Origin: Taxillus chinensis
Lineage: Eukaryota; Streptophyta; Magnoliopsida; Santalales; Loranthaceae
Reading direction: 5' to 3'
Assembly: GCA_023512835.1 (NCBI GenBank)
Contig: CM042085.1
Coordinates: 34,134,312 to 34,198,311, forward strand
Length of the DNA stretch: 64,000 nucleotides
Part shown: positions 56,711-64,000 of the stretch, piece after piece
How positions within the stretch are numbered: the first letter of the stretch is position 1
Layout of the letters: every line of letters starts with the position of its first letter
Position numbers and translations under genes: made by a program
Notes under the pieces: generated by a model
Told to the model about the DNA's origin: nothing
Databases searched by the model: none
Seen by the model: the letters and a program-made list of their open reading frames with translations, nothing else

Positions 56711-58438
56711 GGTCTGGGCCTTGGCTATTTGGTCTTCTGAAAAACCTAGACCTAAGGCTAGGCCTTTAACATCTGGAGTAGTCCTAAAGTGGGCTGCAAT
56801 CTCGGCAGAGTCTTGCCACTTTTGATGGATTTGTCTTTCCTTTTCCAGTTCTGTTTTGGTTTCAGCTAGTTCTTTTTCAAGCCTATCAATGTCTTTATTA
56901 GCTATTTTTAGTTGACCAGCTTTGTCCAAAAGATCATCATGTGTGCTTCTCATCTCACTCACTTCAGCCCTTAATCTTCTCTCTGTTCTTTCATAATCAT
57001 CTATAGAATCTCTATATTCACATGAAAGCCGTTCCAGTTTAGAATAGTATCTTTCTTTGTCTGCTTTCATAGGAAGAAATTGTTCCTCCATTTCTTTAAG
57101 AGCTCTATAGGTATCTTCATATTCAATGTAGAGCTGTTCATAAGTTCTTACCTTGAGGGGAGGTGAATGGTCAGCCATGAAACAAATGAGACTTTTTTCT
57201 TTCTTCTCCGCATCAGATGACTCTTCTTCGTCCTCGGTTTCACTATTAAACTTGTTGGTGACAAGAGCCTTCTTTCTCTTGTCATCTTTTCTGCTTGAGG
57301 AGCCTTTGGTCTTCTTCTTCTGCTCAGCTGCCTCCTTTTTCTCCCTCTTCAGCTTATAACAGTCAGCAGCAAAATGGCCGGAATTATTGCAGTGATAACA
57401 TTGCAACTTGTCCTTATCTTTTCCCTTAGAGAAAGATGAGGAAGACTGCCTTGCTTTCCTTTTGTAGTTCCCCCTTCTCTTCAGCAGTTTCTTGATCAGA
57501 AATGCCACTTCTTCATCTGAGGCACTATCTTAACCAAGTTCATCAGCTTTATCTTCTTCCTCTTCTGAAGACGGTTCCCGTGGTTCAGCAGCAGTCTTAA
57601 AGGCAACAGACTTCTCCTTTTTCTTGGAAGGATTCTCAAATGCCTCAAGTTCTTCCTTTTGCATTTCGAACATCTTGAGGTCTCCGTATAATGCTTCCAA
57701 GGCACAAGTCTTCCATTCCTTCAGCTGACGGATGGCTGATGTCTTTATCAGCAGTCTCAAGGGTAGAGATCTCAGAAATTTGTCATTTTTGTCCTTTTGA
57801 GAGATCTCAACATTGTAAGTCTTCATCCGTTGGATCAGACCTGTGAACCGTTTGTAGATACTGTCCAATGACTCTTTCGGTTCACATCTGAAGGCTTCAT
57901 ACTCTTGTTTGAGCATGGAGATTTTGTTGTCCTGTATTTGCTCATCTCCTTCGTAGATGAGACAGAGCTTGTCCCATACCTCTTTAGCAGTCTCAAGATC
58001 TTGCACATCCGTGAACATGTCATCATCGAGTGTTGAGAAAAGTATGGCTTTTGCCTTGAAGCCGAGCTTTACTTTCCTCTACTCCACCTTAGATCAACTG
58101 TCTGGATCTTTCGTCATTAGCCGACCTCTTTGCATACTCTTTGGTGTGAAAGGTCCGTTCTTTATTGTTTCCCAGAGATAGGTGTCGAGCATGTCTAGGT
58201 CTGCTCTCATTCTCGCTTTCCATTTGGAAAAGCGCGTGGGTGTGCACATAGGTACTTGGGAGGATGAGCCAGGCAAAACATCGTAGAAGTCTTCTTGTTC
58301 TTTCTTATTGCTGCTGGTACTCGGTTCTTCCTGCTCTTGGTCTCCAGTCGCTCCTTCCTCTGGAACACGACTGGCTTCAAGTTCCTCAATAGGAACTGGA
58401 GTTTGTTCGGGAGCTGGAGCTGCACTGCTGGAATCCAT
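56711..58438 (-). pseudogene. gag: Copia-B gag N-terminal part
   Basis: ATG at 58438, 35 bp after the primer site. An acidic Pro/Glu-rich start leads to the capsid region: FSKWKARMRADLDMLDTYLW, then (after TGA near 58094 and TAG shortly after) AKEVWDKLCLIYEGDEQIQ, KISMLKQEYEAFRCEPKESL and FTGLIQRMKTYNVEIS, typical of the UBN2-type copia Gag. A stop at 57530 is followed by a Lys-rich region and the first CCHC knuckle (CYHCNNSGHFAADC, 57359-57400), then a 150-residue coiled coil rich in Glu/Arg/Lys (about 57180-56800). All in one frame. The Tekay insertion interrupts it at 56706-56710. Confidence 0.9.
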
Positions 58439-58472
58439 GTCGGCCGATAGGGATCTCTACAGAGTTGTAGAA

Positions 58473-58487
58473 CTTGCTCTGACACCA
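58473..58487 (-). other. Copia-B primer-binding site (initiator tRNA-Met)
   Basis: On the minus strand TGGTGTCAGAGCAAG starts two bases after the LTR end; it matches the initiator-Met complement TGGTATCAGAGC with one difference. Confidence 0.8.
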
Positions 58488-58489
58488 AT

Positions 58490-60520
58490 TGTAGGTCCCA
58501 AAGTGAGTCTAGAGGGGGGGCGGTGAATAGACTTTCTTCGTGTGCGGAAGCTAGACTGTTAGCTGGGTTTGGATTCCTGCTACAGATGACTATGATGGAA
58601 GTATTTATGGAGAAGATGACAAAAGTACTGTAAGGATAAGGTGAGTGATAATGAACTATCAGACAAAACTGAGATAAGAGTAAATGCTCTTTTCTCTACA
58701 GATCTCAGTTGTGAAATAGTTGGTTTATGATAGATCGAAGTGTGGAAAACAGACAACACAGAGATCAAGACTCAATGGAAGTGCTAGATCTTTGATGAAT
58801 AATAAGGTTCATGAATAATCGAATAGATTGCTCTTGTTCTTGATTCAACACGGCGCACAGCACTTGTCTAAATTCTCTTAGAGACTCTCTCTCTCTTGTT
58901 GGAACTCTCTCCTTAGTTCTGCAAAGGATTGGTTTTCTCTAAGTCCGTCAGAACTATTGTCTTATGTTCTGTGTGTTTCCTTCTTTTGAGAGAGAGGTTA
59001 AACTCTTGATTTTGTCGTTAAGTGCGTGAGAGATATATTTTTAAGATTAAAGTGCTCGTGCGCCAAGTTGTCCATCCCGACAGACTGACTTCCCGCCACT
59101 GAAAATGTGGAATGTCAGGGGATGGGTTGATCTACTTTGATTTGCAGATCAGTTGCCCATATTGCGTATTTGGCATGCAGTCGATCTTGGCCGTTGATCC
59201 GTGGATGGTAGTTGGCAGCAATTAATGTGTCATTGATGTGCTCAACTGCTCGGGACGGCGCAGACTTACTGTACAAACCCTAGCTGACAATATCGCTAAG
59301 TGGTTGTGTTTAGGGTTGTAAGTTTGCCTCGGAGGTAGATGCCTCGTAGGTTCGGTGACTCGAAGATTTTAGTTAGCACCTGTAGAAAGTTGTGAAGTTT
59401 TGCTTCAGGCTTTATGGTGTTTCTGTGAGTCTGCGACTCACATCTTCGAGTCTTCGCGGCTAGAGGTCATGTTGGATTAGCCTTTTATGTCTCTCTGTTA
59501 ACTAAAGTCTACAACTCTGCGTGTCTACGACTCTACGAGTCTGCGACTCTTCGAATAACGCTTAGAGGGACTTCTTCGAGTTCAGCTAATCTACCTGTTA
59601 TTGTAGCTACGAGTCTACGACTCTAGTTCTGCGGGTCTACGACCTTCGGGTCTCTTAGTTTACTATATTTGACTAAGGGATCTAAAAATCATCGACTCTA
59701 CGAGTCTTCAACTTCGCTTTTCTTCCTTAGTCTTTCACAGAGGCTCATAAACTGAGTTCCTGTATAACTACGACCCTTTAGCTACAACTCCTCGCCATCG
59801 ATCTCCGAGTCTGGAAGTGTGGCAATTTCTCTATAGTGACTGTGTCCCTTGAGTCTACGAGTCTACAACTCTACGACCCTTGAGTTAAAGTTTCATTTGC
59901 TTGCCAGTCTTTATAGTATCGACCCTTTGACCTTCAACCTACGAGTCTACGAGTTCAGTTTTCTTAACCGTGTTTGGCTTCGACTCTACGACTTTCAATC
60001 TACGAGTCTACGAGTCCGGTTTTCTTTACACTGTTCGAAGGCTTCGACTCTGCGACTTTCGATCTACGAGTCTACGAGTCCTATTTTCTTAACAGTGTTC
60101 GAAGGTTTCCCTACGACTCTACGAGTCTTCGAGTCTAGTGATCATTTAAGTTCTATTAATTGACTTACGTATTTATGGGGACTCTACGAGTCTTCGAGTC
60201 TACGAACCATTTAGCTTTGGTTACTGTTCTTAACACTTCTTCGACTCTACGAGTCTCCGAGATTATTGACACTTATAGTAACACTCTTTTTCGTACTATG
60301 ACTCTACGACCTTCGACCCTGGATCTACGAGTCGCAATGTTCTGTCACTGTTTCACCTTGAGTCTCCAGACCCTATGAGTCTACGAGTCTCTTACCAATA
60401 CGTCCTATGATAGTTTCACTTCTCCGAACTTCGACTCTTCGACCCTACGACCTTCGGTTCTTCGAGTCTCCAGACTTAGACTATATTTTGGCAGCTTCAT
60501 CAAATCCTATATTTCCAACA
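58490..60520 (-). repeat. Copia-B 5' LTR (2031 bp)
   Basis: Pairs with 36682-38712. The octamer-rich half at about 59340-60480 keeps more CG dinucleotides than the other LTR. Followed by TGATT and Athila spacer sequence. Confidence 0.93.
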
Positions 60521-60525
60521 TGATT

Positions 60526-61600
60526 GATTGATTACATGAATGTTTGCTTGACTCTAGAGATAGCATATGGTTTATGATAGAGGCACTTGTACCTACTTGA
60601 AGTATATTGTGTGTATTGGTAGTAATGCTTAGACTCTTTAAATTATTTTTACTATGCTAGGAATGATATCATTATATGCATGAGCCAACACTTGGGTTCG
60701 TACTAAGTTTTTCATGTCTAAATGCAAAAACTTGCCTAAACTTTGGAGTTGTGTGATTAGAGAGAAATAGTCCATCATTACAATATTCCTTTTATGGGTG
60801 ATTTTATCTCTTGGTTGATGAGCTTGGGCAAGTGCATGTTTGACCTACTTATGGTGATTGGTTTGTGCTAGCTAAGATAGGCTAGAGTCACATGTTACTA
60901 TGATATGGGGTAGCCTAGTTGATACTCTTTAGTATTGGCTCTACTTCATTTGAAAAAAAAACAAAAGTTTAAAGAAAACAAAAAAAAAATAGTGGCAATT
61001 GTTGTAAATGGGGTTTTATCATCTTTCAAGAATTACATCTCCTCTCTCTACCAAAAAATTATATTGTACACCCTATATTTTTGTGCCACTTTTATTTTGT
61101 GCTTGATGAGTTTCTGACTCCACATCTTTTAGGGTTGAGCATCATTTGGGTAACTCACCTCACATGATGGCATGTGGCAAAAGCTATGGTTTGCGGTAAC
61201 ACTTGATGTGTCACCATAATAGAGGACTACTTATACTTACAGTCTGAAAACCCTTAGAGGTATTGAGAGTGAGTGGTGTGAGACTTATACTTGAGTGAGG
61301 CTGCCTTGTCTTCATTGTGAGGACTCCATGGATTTACTTGTTATGCTTTTAACTTGTTTAACTTGGTTGTTCCTTAGTATTGGTCCGGATTGTATATAAT
61401 TATTGGACTAAGTATAAGAAGGCAATGCAAAGTATTTTAGGCTGCACTACCAATCCTGCAATACACTTTCATATGTTACATGTGTTTTTTGCTTACCATT
61501 TTCTCACTTGTGATTTTTTCTTTTCTTATTTTTCATTTGCTTGATTGAATGTTTATTTCTATTCTTGCTCAGGACGAGCAAGGTTCAAGTGTAAAGGACA
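60526..61600 (+). other. Athila spacer, right piece
   Basis: AT-rich, no conserved coding frame, A-runs at 60952-60990. Ends with GGACGAGCAAGGTTCAAGTG just before the LTR, a phrase typical of the sequence preceding plant gypsy 3' LTRs; the polypurine tract is weak (GTAAAGGACA). Confidence 0.6.
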
Positions 61601-63334
61601 TGATCGGGGAGATTTATACCCCTTTTTTAGGGTCATTTTGGATACATTTTTATACTATTTTGCTTCATTTATTGCTCAAATGAGCTACATTGTCAAATTT
61701 TCATGCTCTAACCTGAAAAAGAAGATTTCTTGTAGTTTTTGTGGTATTTTTGATATATTTTGATAGGAATCCAAAAATCAAAGAAGAATTCACCAGATCA
61801 TTAGAAGGAAGATAGAATTCCAAAGACCTAAAGATCATGACGACCAAATTCAAGTTGGTCAGGTGAAGCCCAAATTGCATAGTTGGAGTCTGTGAAACTC
61901 AATGAAGATACTTTCCTTCTAGTCAGTTGAAATCCAAGTTGGTTTGGTGGTGGTCGGGTGAAGGACTCTTCACCTGACCAGGTTGGGTGAAGCTCAATTT
62001 TGTATATTCATAGTCCACAAGCATCAGGGAGAAGAGCTCCCTTCTGGTCGGGTGAGATTTGAGGTCACTAGATGATGTCCTTTGTTTGGTGCTTGTCCTT
62101 TGTTTCGGCGTTGGAATCCTTATTTTTGCAGCTCACTTATTCCCTTCTGGACCGAAGTCATTGAAACAAAGGACAAGCACCAAACACTCAAGTCAAAGGT
62201 GAATTAATAGTAGAAATTCGAATTCAAAAATGGTGTTTTGCAATGGGACTGGAATCTTTAAGGATTTAAGAGTGTTTAAGGGCAATATTTAATCTCTTTT
62301 TCAAATTCAAAAATAAAGAGTTATAAGAGGTTAAATATGGGCTATTTATTTAAAGAATTATGGAGGATTTATGCAAGATTCAAAATTCAAAAATTCAAAA
62401 TCAGGCTGGAAAGGCTATAAAAGGGCATCAGATCCTCTATTGAAAATTACCCAATTTTCTACCATTCTATTTCTACAATTCCATCATCATCTAGAGTAGA
62501 GAAAGTGAGATTGAAGAAGGTTTTGGGTATCACTTAGAGCTTGAAGGCAATCTTCTTGGAAAAGAAGATCAACTTTAGAATTTATTGGTCAAAATAGGCA
62601 AGCTATCCTTTTGGTATTCTTATTTCATGTATTGTAATTCTATTGTCTTCAATCAAACTATGGAAGCTTAAAAACCCTTGATTGGGGTTAGGATGGAGTT
62701 TGATGTCATAAATTAAATTGCATTCTTTTAGTTTAATCTTTTTCACCTTGTGAGTGTTTATTGAATAACTTTGGTTAAAATATAAAATGGACTTGGCTAC
62801 TTCATTTTATCATATCAGGTATTTATTTGAAGGATTGGAAAATGTAGTATAAGTACTATAAAAATCAAGATACTCAACCTAGGAGTTACATAATTTGCAA
62901 AAGCCAGTGTAAAACCTAAGATATCAAGTTAAGAGTTGGTCACCCGTCCCCTATGCTAGGGTGTACAAACAAATTATGGCACTTGGAAATGGCTAATTCA
63001 TGCATAAGAGGTTGGGTATTAAACATGATCACAAAGAAAGAATTAGATTGAACTAAGGCATAATCTTGGAAAAAATACATCAAATGAAATCTTAACTCCA
63101 ATCGCCTTTATTAGTTGAACTCTTCTCTATTTTATAAGTGTTTTCTTCATCTCTCACATTCCTTCAAACAAATTGTTTAAATTCAGTTATGTTTTTACAT
63201 TATTCTAATAAAAAATCTCTTTATAAGCTAGTTAAATATTTTCAAATTCTTCATCCTTCCCTTGGGTTCGATAACCAGACTTAAAATCCACTTTATTACT
63301 TGTCATGATTTGTAGACTTGCGAAACGCCGATCA
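61601..63334 (+). repeat. Athila 3' LTR (about 1734 bp)
   Basis: Begins TGATCGGGG and ends CGCCGATCA, giving a perfect 7-bp terminal inverted repeat TGATCGG/CCGATCA. A TATAAAAG box lies at 62416-62423. The upstream half has the palindromic GGTCGGGTGAAG elements (61857-62060). The 3' end has CCCTTGGGTTCGATAACCAG (63258-63277), wording common near Athila LTR ends. No primer-binding site follows, so it is the 3' copy. The other LTR is outside the window. Confidence 0.7.
62416..62423 (+). promoter_or_regulatory. TATA box of the Athila LTR
   Basis: TATAAAAG within GGCTATAAAAGGGC, in the middle of the LTR at the expected U3/R distance, about 350 bp downstream of the palindromic repeats. Confidence 0.6.
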
Positions 63335-63703
63335 AGTGTGTGCAGGTTATTGGAGAGTAAATGCAAAGGACGGAGGAAGGGTATGAGAGTAAATGTAGTA
63401 GCAGATAGAGGAAGGAATTTTTTTTGTCAGTAAGGGATTTGTGGCCAACGAGATTGACGGGATTGGTTTATACAGTGCAAAAGGCAACAGGCCCAAGCCC
63501 AAATGAATTTCCATCGCTCATAAATAATTTTAAATTCACCGGGATATGTGTCCACTGTTTTCAAATAGAATACTATTTTCAAAACATGATTATCATTCAA
63601 TATAAATATGAATCTATAGCCGACATGAACCGTAGCTGTATACATCAACGAAATCTACCCGACCCGAATCTCATAGTTCTTTGTCACATTCCTTCATACA
63701 TCA
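63335..63703. other. Sequence outside recognised elements
   Basis: Follows the Athila LTR end. Ordinary composition; no LTR, primer site, tRNA or clear coding motif seen. AGTGT at 63335-63339 would be the Athila target duplication. Confidence 0.4.
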
Positions 63704-63940
63704 ATGGCGGCAAGAAATGAGTTCCCACACAGTGTCCCCCCTACTTATGTACTTGATTGGGATTGTTTCGTACACTTTGGTCGACCATGGATCGAAGAGC
63801 TCCACAAATGAATTAAGGCATCTGGAGTGCGTGAGTTATGCACTGGAGCTCAGAATATTCTATCTGAGGATGTTGCCACATTCTTTGCCAGTATGCAAAC
63901 TGATGACGCCAATAATGGTGTATGTGCTGATATTCATTGA
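63704..63940 (+). pseudogene. Unrecognised short coding fragment
   Basis: A frame of 79 codons from ATG at 63704 (MAARNEFPHSVPPTYVLDWD) to TGA at 63938-63940 with one internal TGA at 63809-63811. The codon pattern and residues (WIEELHK, ELCTGAQNILSEDVATFFAS) look protein-like rather than random. The layout loosely recalls the start of plant-transposon-protein-type ORFs, but I do not recognise it with confidence. It could be a host gene remnant or the start of a further element to the right. Confidence 0.3.
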
Positions 63941-64000
63941 GTAATAGTGCAAGTAAATTAGAATGTTCTAAGAACTGTGTTTCACTTATCTAATGTTTTT

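Larger units (their letters stand above)
36682..60520 (-). mobile_element. Copia-B: complete Sirevirus-like element carrying a nested chromovirus
   Basis: LTRs of 2031 bp each, TGTTGG...CCTACA on the minus strand, flanked by perfect TGATT duplications (36677-36681 and 60521-60525). Order on the minus strand: LTR, initiator-Met primer site, gag, protease, integrase, RT, RNase H, accessory ORF with Ulp1-like domain, repeated polypurine tracts, LTR. Without the Tekay insertion the element is about 14.9 kb, very long for copia. LTRs differ at about 22 of the first 550 positions by eye. Confidence 0.95.
30447..63334 (+). mobile_element. Athila-type Ty3/gypsy element, outermost, heavily interrupted
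   Basis: Pieces in order: pol end (30447-30960), spacer with palindromic repeats (31150-31640), env-like region (31941-33453), spacer (36404-36681 and 60526-61600) and 3' LTR (61601-63334). The interruptions are a solo LTR (33459-36398) and Copia-B (36682-60520), each with matching 5-bp target duplications, so the spacer halves join cleanly. The 5' part is not in the window. Integrase wording and the ATGGGGACCATGCC spacer marker support Athila. Confidence 0.8.

Overview
This 64-kb window is nuclear DNA of a seed plant, most likely an angiosperm with a large genome. It is almost wholly nested LTR retrotransposons from lineages known only from plants: Ty1/copia of Sirevirus type, Ty3/gypsy Tat/Ogre, Ty3/gypsy Tekay/Del chromovirus and Ty3/gypsy Athila. 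I see no intact host gene, tRNA, rRNA, CRISPR array or bacterial feature. Every coding region is broken by stops or frameshifts, so the genes are annotated as pseudogenes.

Layout, left to right. 1-6248: internal part and 3' LTR of a plus-strand copia element (Copia-A; its 5' LTR lies left of the window). It sits in the integrase of a Tat/Ogre element (Ogre-A, 6249-7115). 7116-7476 is a chromovirus-like LTR piece, into which a complete Ogre-type element (Ogre-B, 7477-25457, about 18 kb, 3.2-kb LTRs) inserted. The LTR piece resumes at 25458-25537. 25538-27187 is another Ogre LTR fragment, 27188-29609 the 3' end and LTR of a diverged Ogre (Ogre-C), and 29610-30446 a Copia-A-type LTR fragment. 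From 30447 to 63334 the substrate is an Athila element (pol end, env-like region, spacer, 3' LTR). It is split by a Copia-A-type solo LTR (33459-36398, target duplication GTTAT, itself carrying a further minus-strand LTR) and by a complete minus-strand Sirevirus-like element (Copia-B, 36682-60520, target duplication TGATT). Copia-B is in turn split inside gag by a complete Tekay chromovirus (47759-56705, target duplication GGGTA). 63335-64000 is the only sequence with no recognised element.

How the parts work. Each autonomous element once encoded Gag, an aspartic protease, reverse transcriptase, RNase H and integrase, primed on a host tRNA (Arg for Ogre-B, initiator Met for Tekay and Copia-B) and on polypurine tracts. 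Extra genes are the most interesting content. Copia-B carries a long ORF between pol and its 3' LTR that ends in a Ulp1-like (C48) cysteine-protease domain and has its own TATA box and CT-rich leader. Athila has an env-position ORF with a similar internal TATA/CT-rich leader. Ogre-B has the lineage's upstream ORF1, a pol-side intron whose 5' splice site overlaps the gag-pro stop codon, a G-patch-like motif and a second (archaeal-type) RNase H.

Regulatory DNA stands out too: an 8-bp periodic repeat (roughly MCTCGWAG) recurs in the LTRs of unrelated copia and gypsy families, W-box arrays fill the Ogre LTR, and several conserved hairpins lie in LTR and 3' non-coding RNA. Divergences quoted are counts by eye over the stretches stated, not alignments.
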